From: Bacteroidota bacterium
Lineage (GTDB): Bacteria; Bacteroidota; Bacteroidia; Chitinophagales; Chitinophagaceae
Reading direction: 5' to 3'
Length of the DNA: 64,000 bases
Assembly: GCA_018267615.1 (NCBI GenBank)
Contig: JAFDYD010000001.1
Span: forward strand, 183,142-247,141
The position numbers and the translations under genes are program-made. Below are positions 45,225-54,795 of the stretch, one piece after another (the first letter of the stretch is position 1; the number at the start of each line of letters is the position of its first letter). Under the pieces are notes generated by a model. It was given only the letters and a program-made list of their open reading frames with translations. It searched no databases and was not told where the DNA came from.

Positions 45225-46335
45225 AGTCGCCATCATACACTTTAATCCAATCGAATTATACCCTCCTGTGATGAATTTGTTGAATTTTATAGCATCGCAA
45301 CAAGATCAGAATTTACAAGTTCGTGTGTTTACAATGCATGCAGATTCTTCGCAAAAATTATTTGAAACGAATAGTTTGCTGGTCAAAATTTGCAGATTGG
45401 GGCAATTTCGAAAAGACTCAGCCAGTCAAGCATACAGTAGCTATTTCTCATTTTATGCTGGTGCTATTGCTGAAATTTTATCCTGGAGACCGGGTGCGAT
45501 TTTATATTATGAAACCCTGTCATCGTTGCCTGCATATTTTTATAAGAGAATTCTCCACTCGAAATGTAAACTGTTCATCCATTATCATGAATACGTTTCC
45601 CCGGGCGAGTATGAAAATGGAGGAATACTTTCGCACTGGCTGCATCGCCAGGAAAAAAAATTGTACTCCGTTGCAGAATGGGTATCACAAACAAATGCTG
45701 ACAGGATGAGGCTTTTTTTACAGGATAATAATTTAGCTACGGCTGATAATCAGCATATAATGCCGAATTATCCTCCTGCCTCGTGGATTTTAAAAAGGGA
45801 AAAGAAGCCAGCTATGTCTTCACTCAAAATTATTTATACCGGCGCTCTTAGCATGGATACGATGTATCTGAAAGAATTTGCGGAGTGGGTGTTAAAACAG
45901 CCGGACCATGTTACTTTCCATATCTATTCATCCAATACAAATCTGGAAACAAAAGCATATTTGCAATCATTAGACAATCAAAGAATAAAATATTTTGAGG
46001 CTGTGGATTATTTTTTGCTCCCGGAAATATTGGCTAATTATGATGTAGGCGTTATCCTCTATAAGGGACATATTCCAAACTATGTTTATAACGCCCCCAA
46101 TAAATTGTTTGAATATTTCGCATGTGGACTTGACGTGTGGTTTCCTGAAAATATGAAAACTGCATTGTCGTATTTAACAACTGGTACCTTTCCGCAAATA
46201 AAAGCATTTAACTTTTCTCAATTGGATGATATAGATTTTCCTGCGGCGGTTAAAACAGATGGATTACGATATCAATCTTCTGGTTTCTTTTGCGAAGATG
46301 TGTACCTAAATTTATTCGATCGGATCACCAATTAA
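45217..46335 (+). CDS. Glycosyltransferase (GT-B fold)
   Basis: A 372-aa protein. KVAIIHFNPIELYPPVMNLLNFI opens the N-domain; the donor domain shows SLKIIYTGALSMDTMYLKEF and the EX7E-like YNAPNKLFEYFACGLDVWFPE. A His-rich HYHEYVSPGEYENGG segment lies between the two. The family resembles GT4-type transferases. It overlaps the preceding gene by 8 bp. Donor unknown. Confidence 0.8.
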   Translation: MNKVAIIHFNPIELYPPVMNLLNFIASQQDQNLQVRVFTMHADSSQKLFETNSLLVKICRLGQFRKDSASQAYSSYFSFYAGAIAEILSWRPGAILYYETLSSLPAYFYKRILHSKCKLFIHYHEYVSPGEYENGGILSHWLHRQEKKLYSVAEWVSQTNADRMRLFLQDNNLATADNQHIMPNYPPASWILKREKKPAMSSLKIIYTGALSMDTMYLKEFAEWVLKQPDHVTFHIYSSNTNLETKAYLQSLDNQRIKYFEAVDYFLLPEILANYDVGVILYKGHIPNYVYNAPNKLFEYFACGLDVWFPENMKTALSYLTTGTFPQIKAFNFSQLDDIDFPAAVKTDGLRYQSSGFFCEDVYLNLFDRITN

Positions 46336-46342
46336 TTATTAA

Positions 46343-46880
46343 ATGACGTTTCGTTTATTGTCAAAATTATTTAGTACAATGCCGTCTTTCTGGAGAAAAT
46401 TGCGATTGGCAAAATGGCTCCCTTTATTTGTTGCTGGATCTATCCGGGAGCGAATCCTTCAATTGCAAAATGATATTGTAATTAAAATCCCCAACTTAAT
46501 AGAAAATATTTCTCTAGAACTATTCATTAACGATTCTTACGTTTACTCTGTTGATTTGATGAATATGGATTTTTATTCGCCAATAGGAAGGTTTGGAAGT
46601 AAAATTCAATTACGCCTTCATACACAAAAATAGATGTTGAAGGATTTGAGTATTTCATAATAGAAAGCATTGATGGATCCTTCAGTACAGATGCTTAAAA
46701 TCTCATTATTATTTTTGAATTCATTAGTTGGGTAGAAAAGCTTACGTTAGTAGAAAAGCCCGGTGCCGACCAGGAACGATCGCTGAAAACGGGGCTATAC
46801 GCTATCTGACTTCGATGAATTCTGAAAAGGATCGTCAAATCCGATTAATGGAGTTGCGAAAACAGATTCAAGAGAATTAA
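46343..46880 (+). pseudogene. Remnant of an FkbM-family methyltransferase
   Basis: Three pieces of one decayed gene. 46343-46633 keeps an N-terminal part in frame 1 (LLSKLFSTMPSFWRKLRLAKWL to RLHTQK) ending in TAG. Directly at that stop, in another frame, 46627-46698 encodes KIDVEGFEYFIIESIDGSF, the FkbM core motif. Intact family members have about 100 residues, including the SAM-binding strand, between these parts, so an internal deletion with frameshift is inferred. 46770-46880 encodes a C-terminal-like tail (GTIAENGAIRYLTS, ending QIQEN) in the same frame as the third piece only. A 96-aa protein could still be made from the first part. Confidence 0.65.
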
Positions 46881-46937
46881 TTGCCATACTAAACAAACAG
46901 CAATAATCTCCGTTTAATTTTATGATCTAAACAATCT

Positions 46938-48299
46938 ATGAAAAAATATTTTGCGATATTTTCCTTTCTAGTTCTGGTGATCTGTCTGGTTGATACCACA
47001 CTAACCACATGGGAGGCGGTTTCTCTTGTATTATTTATCTACTTCTTTCTTGAATTTTTGGATAATCTGGGCTCGAAAATAATCATTATGGATCTTTCCA
47101 TATTGATAGCACTTTTTACCTGTCTTTTAATGCCAATTATTTTTTATCATTTTTATACGCGGGATAATCGTCTTGCCAGAATCTGGATCAAATATATGCC
47201 CATCATCTCCGATCAATATTTTTCTTTTGCAACACCGGCTATTCTGGCAATGGTGATTGGCTTGCGATTGCCTCTTGGTAAAAGAAAAATTAATAAGGAC
47301 CCTAAAATGTACCTCGAGAATGTAAAGAAATATTTGCAGACAAGGGGTAACCTCGGATTGATTCTGATCGCCATCGGGGTGGCATCGAGCCTATTGGATT
47401 TTCTCTCTCCAAGTAATTTAAGATATGTTTTCTATTTGTTAGATCACCTTACTTACGTAGGTGTGTTTTATGTATTTTATTCACACAGTAAACGCAAGCA
47501 CCTTATCGTTCCCGGAGTTATTTTGTTGATGATAACACAGTCTATTATTACCGGGATGTTCGGCGAACTTATCTTTATGTTGGCATGCTCGTTGGTGCTA
47601 ATTCTCCTTGGGAAAAAAATAAGATTTGAACGAAAGCTCGCATATGTTATCGCAGGAATTTTCCTTATCGTCGTTATTCAATCGATAAAATTAGATTATC
47701 GTAAGAGAAGCTGGTTGGAAGGAACAGGTGCGGACCCATTATATTTTGCCGAACTGATATCCGACAGAATTTCAGATCCCTCAACTATGATCGAGGAAAA
47801 GGCTTTGTTTGGCATTGCTGTTCGTATGAATCAGGGATGGCTGGTGGCAACTACTATGGATCGGGTCCCTGCGAAATTCCCTTTTGCAAATGGAGAAACA
47901 ATTTGGAAGTCAGTGGCCGCAGCTATTTTGCCGCGCTTTCTTTGGCCCGATAAACCGGACGCGGGAGGCAAATCAAACATCAAACGATTCTGGGGATTCA
48001 ACCTGGTTGGATACAGTATGAATATTGGCCCTCTGGGCGAAGCTTACGGAAATTTTGGAATTGTTGGTGGTGTATTTTATATGTTCTTTTATGGCCTTTT
48101 TTTTAACATAGCATTGTCGTGGATATTAAAACTAGCCGAAAAAAGGCCGACACTTATTTTATGGCTTCCTTTTCTTTTCTTTTACGCAATAGGTGTTGAA
48201 ACCGATTTATTGACGACAATGGGATCTCTAATAAAAGCCGCTTTTTTTACCTGGCTCGTTTTTAGGCTTTTCCATATAGCGTTCCGTATAGATCTTTAG
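46938..48299 (+). CDS. O-antigen polymerase-like membrane protein (Wzy-like)
   Basis: A 453-aa protein with about 11-12 TM helices and a large hydrophilic loop (about residues 255-350) containing DYRKRSWLEGTGADPLYF and LPRFLWPDKPDAGG. This is the layout of oligosaccharide repeat-unit polymerases, which join lipid-linked repeat units in the periplasm. Similar proteins with PRFLWPDKP are found in Bacteroidota glycan loci. Assignment as Wzy is inferred from topology and context, since sequence identity in this group is low. A Wzy is odd next to a Wzm/Wzt exporter. Confidence 0.7.
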   Translation: MKKYFAIFSFLVLVICLVDTTLTTWEAVSLVLFIYFFLEFLDNLGSKIIIMDLSILIALFTCLLMPIIFYHFYTRDNRLARIWIKYMPIISDQYFSFATPAILAMVIGLRLPLGKRKINKDPKMYLENVKKYLQTRGNLGLILIAIGVASSLLDFLSPSNLRYVFYLLDHLTYVGVFYVFYSHSKRKHLIVPGVILLMITQSIITGMFGELIFMLACSLVLILLGKKIRFERKLAYVIAGIFLIVVIQSIKLDYRKRSWLEGTGADPLYFAELISDRISDPSTMIEEKALFGIAVRMNQGWLVATTMDRVPAKFPFANGETIWKSVAAAILPRFLWPDKPDAGGKSNIKRFWGFNLVGYSMNIGPLGEAYGNFGIVGGVFYMFFYGLFFNIALSWILKLAEKRPTLILWLPFLFFYAIGVETDLLTTMGSLIKAAFFTWLVFRLFHIAFRIDL

Positions 48300-49322
48300 A
48301 TGTATAGACTTGCTTATCTTTTCCGGCATCCAGAGCCCATATATTTTAGCATGGAGAAATTATTTAAAAAAATTTCTTCCATTATTTCGTCAGGATACAC
48401 TTCCGAGTTTATGGTGAATGAATTTGTTCTTCCATTTCCAAGTAAGCCAAAAACAATTTTTTCCAATATTCAGTATATGCGGAAACACCAGGCTGACATT
48501 AATCATATTACGGGTGATGTTCATTATGCTATATTGGGATGCAGTAAAAAAAATGTGAACATTCTCACCGTGCATGATTGTGTCGTATTGCATAGATATC
48601 CTGTCACAAGTCTTCGTTTTCAATTCATCAAAAAAGTTTGGTATGATTTGCCGCTGCGAAAAGCGGACATTGTTACAGTGATCTCAGAGAATACAAAAAA
48701 AGAATTGTTGCGGTTTACAAAATGCAATCCGGATAAAATAAAAGTCATTCCCAACTTTGTCGATCCCCTTTTTAAGCCAACCCCATTCGCTTTTAATAAA
48801 CAGAATCCAAGAATTCTTTTTATTGGCACAACACCCAATAAAAACATCGAAAGATTTATTGACAGCGTGAAAAATATCAATGCAAAATTGGATATTATCG
48901 GGCGACCGACAGAAGATCAAATCAATCTACTGACAAATCAAGGAATAAAATTTGAACGCTCATCCGGCATCACAGAAGACGCTTTAATTGAAAAATATAA
49001 ACGTTGCGATATCCTGGCCTTTCCTTCCACGTACGAAGGTTTCGGTTTGCCTGTAATAGAAGCACAGGCAATTGGCCGGCCAGTATTGACGAGTGATTTA
49101 TCTCCTATGAAAGATATTGCCGGAAAAGGCGCTTGTCTTGTTAATCCCTTTAATAGCGATTCAATAAAAAACGGACTATTACGTATTATAAATGATGATG
49201 CATTCAGAGAGCAAATTATCCATGAAGGATTTAAAAATGTCAAACGCTTTAGCTTGGAAGAGGTGGCAAATCAATATGTTTTATTATACAGGGACTTGGC
49301 ACAAAAATTAATTGCTTCTTAA
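48300..49322 (+). CDS. GT4-family glycosyltransferase (mannosyltransferase-like)
   Basis: A 340-aa retaining glycosyltransferase starting directly after the polymerase stop codon. KIKVIPNFVDPLFKP, ILFIGTTPNKNIERFIDSV and ILAFPSTYEGFGLPVIEAQAIGRPVLTSDLSPMKDIAG with EX7E are characteristic of WbpX/mannosyltransferase-like GT4 enzymes. The N-terminal part includes HITGDVHYAILGCSKKNVNILTVHDCV. Donor is inferred only. Confidence 0.88.
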   Translation: MYRLAYLFRHPEPIYFSMEKLFKKISSIISSGYTSEFMVNEFVLPFPSKPKTIFSNIQYMRKHQADINHITGDVHYAILGCSKKNVNILTVHDCVVLHRYPVTSLRFQFIKKVWYDLPLRKADIVTVISENTKKELLRFTKCNPDKIKVIPNFVDPLFKPTPFAFNKQNPRILFIGTTPNKNIERFIDSVKNINAKLDIIGRPTEDQINLLTNQGIKFERSSGITEDALIEKYKRCDILAFPSTYEGFGLPVIEAQAIGRPVLTSDLSPMKDIAGKGACLVNPFNSDSIKNGLLRIINDDAFREQIIHEGFKNVKRFSLEEVANQYVLLYRDLAQKLIAS

Positions 49323-49324
49323 CC

Positions 49325-51178
49325 ATGTGCGGTATTGCGGGCATAGTATATTTTAACGGCGAACAGGCAAGAAAAGACATGATCCAGGGAATGACAAATG
49401 CTTTAAGTCATCGCGGACCAGATGCGGATCAGTTTTTTATAGAACAGGAAGTGGCACTTGGTCACCGTCGACTGGCCATCATTGATCTGTCAGTAGAAGC
49501 CAATCAGCCCTTTTCGGATATCACTGGCCGTTATATGATCATCTTTAATGGTGAAATGTATAATTATGCAGAGATAAAATCAATGCTCGGCGATTATCCC
49601 TTCAAAACTACAAGTGATACCGAAGCGTTAGTCGCAGCTTACGCAAAATGGGGACCAGATTGCATTCGTCATTTCCGTGGTATGTTCGCCTTTGCTATTT
49701 GGGACAGACAGGAAAAAGAGATTTTTATTTTGCGGGACAGGATGGGCGTAAAACCTCTTTATTATTACCTCGATGAAGATAAATTATTGTTTGCGTCGGA
49801 AGCGCGTGCGATCCTTGGTACAAACCTCGTGAAAAGAAAAATTAGCGAACAAGCGCTGGTGGATTATTTCAGTTATCAGTCGGTTACTTCACCCAACTCC
49901 ATCATAGATGGAATTCAACAGCTCGAGGCTGGCACGTGGATGCAAATTAAAAAAGGTAAACTGGTGAAAAAAGTGTATTGGGATATTACCAATACCGCGG
50001 TTGATTTTGATTTTAGAGAAGAAAAGAAAATACAACAACATACCAGGGAATTGATTTTGCAATCGGTAAAAAGAAGATTAGTGAGCGATGTACCCGTGTG
50101 TGCATTTTTATCGGGCGGTATTGATTCGAGTGTCGTTGTTGGATTGATGGCAGAGGCAGGAGAGAGCCGTCCCAATACTTTCAATATTTCTTTTGATGAA
50201 AAAGAATATGATGAATCGCAGTATGCAGATATAGTTGCGAAAAAATTCAATGCCGATCATAACAGGATACTTTTAAAACCCACTTCTTTCCTGGATGAAT
50301 TATACAATGCGTTGAACGCAATGGATACGCCAAGCGGAGATGGTATCAATACCTATGTGGTATCGAAAGCCGTTCGTCAGCGAGGAATGAAAGTGGCACT
50401 GTCCGGAGCAGGTGGTGATGAACTTTTTGCAGGATATTCTTACTTTAGCCAGTTCCTGCGTTTGAAAGAAAAAAACTGGTTGTGGAAACTGCCTGTTGGT
50501 ATAAGAAAGATGTCTGCATTGCAGGCGGGCGATAAAAAGGAAAGAGTTCAGCAATTATTACAAGCAGATTCGCCTGATATAGAAAATGCATACCCGGTTT
50601 TCAGGCAGATATTATCACCGAAGCTGATCAATCAGCTCACGACTTTATCCGCTGAAAAATCTTTAACAACTTTGCAGCAGCATTTAATGGATAAAAAAAA
50701 TAACCTGCATAATCTACCGTTGCTGAGCCAGGTTTCCGTGGCTGAATATCTTGGTTATACGCAACAAACTTTATTGAAGGATGCCGACCAGATGAGCATG
50801 GCCGTTGCGCTCGAATTGCGGGAACCATTTTTTGATCATGACCTGATAGAATTCGTATTAGCCATTCCTGATAAATTTAAAAAGCCGGTTTATCCAAAAA
50901 GCCTGATGGTGGAATCGGTAAAACCTATGCTGCCTGATGAAATCGTGTTCCGAAAAAAACAAGGCTTTCTTTTTCCATGGAATATCTGGTTAAAAAATGA
51001 ATTGCGTTCGTTTTGTGGGAAGCATATAAAAAATATGTCCCAGCGCTCTTTTATTCATGGTGAAGCACTGAATGAATATTGGCAATGTTTTCTTAAGGGA
51101 AATAATAATATACGTTGGGCCGAGATCTGGTTATTCGTTGTTTTGGATTATTGGATGGAAAAAAATAATGTCGGGTAA
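49325..51178 (+). CDS. asnB: Glutamine-dependent asparagine synthase-like amidotransferase (second copy)
   Basis: A 617-aa class II amidotransferase of the same length as the copy at 28726 but clearly diverged. Cys2 (MCGIAGIVYF) is the glutaminase nucleophile; HRGPDADQFF and FNGEMYNYAE follow. The synthetase PP-loop is SGGIDSSVV and SGAGGDELFAGYSYF is typical. It starts 2 bp after the previous gene and overlaps the next by 11 bp. It may make asparagine or amidate a second sugar acid; not resolvable here. Confidence 0.9.
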   Translation: MCGIAGIVYFNGEQARKDMIQGMTNALSHRGPDADQFFIEQEVALGHRRLAIIDLSVEANQPFSDITGRYMIIFNGEMYNYAEIKSMLGDYPFKTTSDTEALVAAYAKWGPDCIRHFRGMFAFAIWDRQEKEIFILRDRMGVKPLYYYLDEDKLLFASEARAILGTNLVKRKISEQALVDYFSYQSVTSPNSIIDGIQQLEAGTWMQIKKGKLVKKVYWDITNTAVDFDFREEKKIQQHTRELILQSVKRRLVSDVPVCAFLSGGIDSSVVVGLMAEAGESRPNTFNISFDEKEYDESQYADIVAKKFNADHNRILLKPTSFLDELYNALNAMDTPSGDGINTYVVSKAVRQRGMKVALSGAGGDELFAGYSYFSQFLRLKEKNWLWKLPVGIRKMSALQAGDKKERVQQLLQADSPDIENAYPVFRQILSPKLINQLTTLSAEKSLTTLQQHLMDKKNNLHNLPLLSQVSVAEYLGYTQQTLLKDADQMSMAVALELREPFFDHDLIEFVLAIPDKFKKPVYPKSLMVESVKPMLPDEIVFRKKQGFLFPWNIWLKNELRSFCGKHIKNMSQRSFIHGEALNEYWQCFLKGNNNIRWAEIWLFVVLDYWMEKNNVG

Positions 51179-52313
51179 AAAAAAGATTCTTTTGTTTTCA
51201 GACTGGTACGAACCGGGTTATAGAGCCGGCGGACCGATACGCTCCTGTGTAAATTTTGTGCAGCAGATGAAGGATGCTTACATCATCCATGTTTTTACTT
51301 CTGACAGAGATCTCGGTGGCACCGCCGCCTATGAAAATATCCAAACCAACCAATGGATCGAAAAAGATGAGAACGTCAATATATATTATTGCTCCCCTGG
51401 CGAGCTGAACTGGAAAAATATAAGGAAACAATTCTTAACAGTGTCGCCCGATTTTGTTTACGTCAATAGTATGTTTTCCAAATACTTTTCCATTTATCCA
51501 TTATTGATGTATAAAAGATATCATGTCAAGGCTAAGATAATACTTGCACCGAGAGGCATGTTGCGGAGAAGCGCACTTCAATTCAAATCTTTCAAAAAAA
51601 ATATTTTTCTATCACTGTTCCGTTCGCTCGGTTTTCAAAAAAAAATATATTTCCAGGCTGCGGACGATACAGAATATAATGATATAGCTCTTTGCTTTGG
51701 CAAGGCGGCAAATATTTCTTTAGTGCCCAATTTCCCTGCGGGTTTTAGCAATTTTCCTGGCAGCACAAAAAAAAAAGTCAATGAGCTGTTCATATTATTT
51801 GTCGGTAGAATTCACCCGATAAAAAATCTCGATTTTTTATTGCGGGTGCTAGAAAGTATTAATGCGATAGTGAAGTTGACCATTGTCGGGAGCATGGAAG
51901 ACAGAACATATTGGCAATCCTGCGAAACACTGATCGCAAAACTTCCCTCGAATATAACGGTGATGCATAAGGGAGAATTGCCAAATGCTGAGTTGCCGGG
52001 CATTCTTTCGAAACATCATATTTTAGCATTGCCGACAAAAGGCGAAAATTTCGGGCACGCTATATTTGAATCCTTGTCATCCGGCAGGCCAGCGTTGATC
52101 AGTGACCAAACGCCGTGGATTCATCTCAAAGAAAAAAAAGCAGGTTGGGATTTGCCCCTGGATCAGCCGGTTTTGTTTACTGATGCTATCCGCGAAGTGG
52201 CAGGTTTTGATCAGCAGGAGTATGATGCATGGTGTTATAGCGCCTGGAAATTTGCCCACGACTACGTCCAACAACTGGATTTAAGAAAAGAATATTTAAA
52301 ACTTTTTAGCTGA
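51168..52313 (+). CDS. GT4-family glycosyltransferase
   Basis: A 381-aa glycosyltransferase. The ATG at 51168, overlapping the end of asnB by 11 bp, was chosen because the protein then starts GKKKILLFSDWYEPGYRAGGPIRS, a typical first strand; the open frame extends to 51072. The donor domain has LFVGRIHPIKNLDFLLRVL, LTIVGSMEDRTYW and KGENFGHAIFESLSSGRPALISDQTPW with the EX7E motif. The next ATG follows the TGA immediately. Confidence 0.87.
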   Translation: MSGKKKILLFSDWYEPGYRAGGPIRSCVNFVQQMKDAYIIHVFTSDRDLGGTAAYENIQTNQWIEKDENVNIYYCSPGELNWKNIRKQFLTVSPDFVYVNSMFSKYFSIYPLLMYKRYHVKAKIILAPRGMLRRSALQFKSFKKNIFLSLFRSLGFQKKIYFQAADDTEYNDIALCFGKAANISLVPNFPAGFSNFPGSTKKKVNELFILFVGRIHPIKNLDFLLRVLESINAIVKLTIVGSMEDRTYWQSCETLIAKLPSNITVMHKGELPNAELPGILSKHHILALPTKGENFGHAIFESLSSGRPALISDQTPWIHLKEKKAGWDLPLDQPVLFTDAIREVAGFDQQEYDAWCYSAWKFAHDYVQQLDLRKEYLKLFS

Positions 52314-54044
52314 ATGTATATTTTAGGAATCAACGCGTATCATGCCGATGCATCTGCGGCTATTTTCAAAGATGGAGTGATGATCGCGGCAACGGAAGAA
52401 GAAAGGTTCAGGCGAATAAAACATTGGGCGGGTTTTCCGTCTATGGCTGTGGAATTTTGCCTTCGAGAAGCCGGAATAAAATTGGATGAAGTAGATCATA
52501 TTGCAATTGGCCGTGATCCTTATGCCAAGTTGGGAAAAAAAATATTGTTTCTAATAAAAAATCCCGGTGGTGGTTTCAAGGCAGTAGGCGACCGCATAAG
52601 AAATGCAAAAAAAGTTTCTTCGCTTGAAAATGAATTTGCAAGCATTGATGCAACTGCTTCCGATAAAAGAAAAAAAAATAAAATCCACCAGGTTGAACAC
52701 CATCGAAGCCACCTGGCATCGGCATTCTTTGCTTCTCCCTTTGAAGAATCTGCATTATTATCCATCGATGGTTCCGGTGATTTCACTACTACTATGACCG
52801 CGATAGGGAGAGGAAATAAAATTAAAGTATTGGAGTCCGTGGATTTTCCGCACAGTGTCGGATTATTCTATACTGCGTTTACACAATTACTCGGCTTCCC
52901 TCATTATGGCGACGAATATAAAATAATGGGTCTCGCTCCTTATGGTGAGCCAAAATATGTGGACGCATTGCGGGAAGTATTGCTGTTTAAACCAAATGGA
53001 TTGTTTACGCTAAACCTGGATTATTTCCGGTCGGCGAAAAGCGGTATCATTACTTACGGAGAAGATCATACGCCGAAAGTAGAGCCGCTATTTTCTGAAA
53101 AGATGGCTGCTAAATTCGGTGGACTACGACAGAAAGAAGAACCTTTAACGCAATACCACAAGGATCTTGCAGCATCAGTTCAGCGTATTACCGAGGAACT
53201 TATCTTTCATATTTTAAAATTCCTGCAGCAAAAAACAGGATTGGAAAATATTTGTATTGCCGGTGGTGTTGCGCAAAATTCTGTGGTCAATGGAAAGCTT
53301 ACCAGGAACACTTCGTTTAAAAATGTGTATATACCTTCAGCGGGGCATGATGCCGGGATATCGATGGGCGCCGCTATGTATGTTTATCATCAGGTGCTGG
53401 ACAAGCCAAGAGCTAATCCGGTATGGTCGGCATATACGGGCAGTAAATTTGCAAATGAGGAAATAGAAAAATATTTGCAATCTCGCGATATTCAATATAA
53501 AAAATACAGCGATGAAGAACTGTATGAAAAAGTAGCGGAGCGGCTCGTTGATGCGGGCGTTGTAGGTTGGTTCAATGGTCGCGCGGAATTTGGTCCGCGT
53601 GCATTGGGTGCAAGATCGATTCTTGCTGATCCGAGAAGAGCGGATGCAAAAGATCTTTTGAACCTTAAAATAAAACGCAGAGAGAGTTTCCGTCCTTTCG
53701 CTCCTTCGATCCTTAAAGAGTATGTGGGGGAATATTTTGAGTTGACGGATGATGTTCCTTTTATGGAAAAAGTTTTTCCTATAAGACCGGAAAAACACAA
53801 AATAATTCCAGCGGTTACTCACGCAGATGGAACAGGAAGATTGCAAACTGTCGATAAATCCATCTCCCCAAGGTATTATCATCTGATTGATGCGTTTCGG
53901 AGAAAAACGGGAGTTCCTGTTTTGTTAAATACTTCTTTTAATGAAAATGAACCCATCGTAAATTCACCCGCGGAAGCATTGGAATGTTTTTTACGCACCA
54001 ATATGGATATGCTGGTTTTGGAGAATTGTGTAATTACGCGATAG
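52314..54044 (+). CDS. NodU/CmcH-family carbamoyltransferase
   Basis: A 576-aa carbamoyltransferase that uses carbamoyl phosphate and ATP to carbamoylate a hydroxyl, here probably of a sugar. The Kae1-like N-domain has LGINAYHADASAAIFKDG, VEHHRSHLASAFFASPF and LSIDGSGDFTTTMT, plus FPHSVGLFYTAFTQLLGF and GDEYKIMGLAPYG. The C-domain has GWFNGRAEFGPRALGARSILADPR and LLNTSFNENEPIVNSPAEAL, as in NodU and TobZ. Full length for the family. It starts right after the preceding TGA. Confidence 0.92.
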   Translation: MYILGINAYHADASAAIFKDGVMIAATEEERFRRIKHWAGFPSMAVEFCLREAGIKLDEVDHIAIGRDPYAKLGKKILFLIKNPGGGFKAVGDRIRNAKKVSSLENEFASIDATASDKRKKNKIHQVEHHRSHLASAFFASPFEESALLSIDGSGDFTTTMTAIGRGNKIKVLESVDFPHSVGLFYTAFTQLLGFPHYGDEYKIMGLAPYGEPKYVDALREVLLFKPNGLFTLNLDYFRSAKSGIITYGEDHTPKVEPLFSEKMAAKFGGLRQKEEPLTQYHKDLAASVQRITEELIFHILKFLQQKTGLENICIAGGVAQNSVVNGKLTRNTSFKNVYIPSAGHDAGISMGAAMYVYHQVLDKPRANPVWSAYTGSKFANEEIEKYLQSRDIQYKKYSDEELYEKVAERLVDAGVVGWFNGRAEFGPRALGARSILADPRRADAKDLLNLKIKRRESFRPFAPSILKEYVGEYFELTDDVPFMEKVFPIRPEKHKIIPAVTHADGTGRLQTVDKSISPRYYHLIDAFRRKTGVPVLLNTSFNENEPIVNSPAEALECFLRTNMDMLVLENCVITR

Positions 54045-54047
54045 CTC

Positions 54048-54794
54048 ATGAAGGTGTCAATCATCACTGCTACTTTTAACAGCGAGGCTACCATTCGCAA
54101 TACGATGAATTGTATTCGCGAGCAGGATTACGCGAATATCGAACATATCATCGTTGATGGATTATCACAGGATGGAACCTTGAAAATTGTCGGCGATTTT
54201 CCGCATGTTGCAAAAGTTATTTCTGAAAAGGATAAAGGCATCTATGATGCGATGAATAAAGGAATATCCCTTGCAGGCGGAGAGGTTATCGGAATTTTGA
54301 ATTCAGATGATGTATATGTAAACAATCATGTTGTTTCAACCATTGCATCGGTTTTTGAAAACGAACAGGTAGATCTTTGTTATGCCGATTTACAATACGT
54401 GCAGCATCAAAATATAAATAAAGTAGTGAGAACATGGAAGTCGGGCCATTTTTCAAAACGCTCATTTTATTTAGGATGGATGCCGCCTCATCCAACGGTT
54501 TTTGTAAGAAGAGAGGTCTATGAAAAATTCGGATTATTCAATACATCGCTGAAATCCGCAGCTGACTATGAAATGATGCTCAGGTTTTTATTAAAAAATA
54601 AAATAACTGCTTATTACATTCCGCATGTGCTGGTGAAAATGAGTACCGGTGGAATGAGCAATGCATCGGTTTGGAACAGAATCAGGGCGAATAGGGAAGA
54701 CAGGCTGGCCTGGAAATTGAATGGTTTAAGACCTTATTTTTTTACTTTATATTTGAAGCCACTAAGAAAAATTTCTCAGTTTATAATAAGATAG
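54048..54794 (+). CDS. GT2-family glycosyltransferase (WcaA-like)
   Basis: A 248-aa GT-A glycosyltransferase. [22 protein letters not shown] leads to [14 protein letters not shown] and [16 protein letters not shown], the metal-binding region. [22 protein letters not shown] and [15 protein letters not shown] are typical of colanic-acid/WcaA-like GT2 enzymes. It is small for the family but complete. It ends 1 bp before gmd. Confidence 0.88.
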   Translation: MKVSIITATFNSEATIRNTMNCIREQDYANIEHIIVDGLSQDGTLKIVGDFPHVAKVISEKDKGIYDAMNKGISLAGGEVIGILNSDDVYVNNHVVSTIASVFENEQVDLCYADLQYVQHQNINKVVRTWKSGHFSKRSFYLGWMPPHPTVFVRREVYEKFGLFNTSLKSAADYEMMLRFLLKNKITAYYIPHVLVKMSTGGMSNASVWNRIRANREDRLAWKLNGLRPYFFTLYLKPLRKISQFIIR

Positions 54795-54795
54795 T

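Noticed and set aside
46343..46633. Annotating the 96-aa ORF as a stand-alone small protein
   Set aside because: Its end abuts the FkbM core motif in another frame, so a remnant of a larger methyltransferase explains it better.
51072..51167. Upstream extension of the glycosyltransferase at 51168
   Set aside because: It would overlap asnB by more than 100 bp, and the protein's conserved first strand begins only after 51168.
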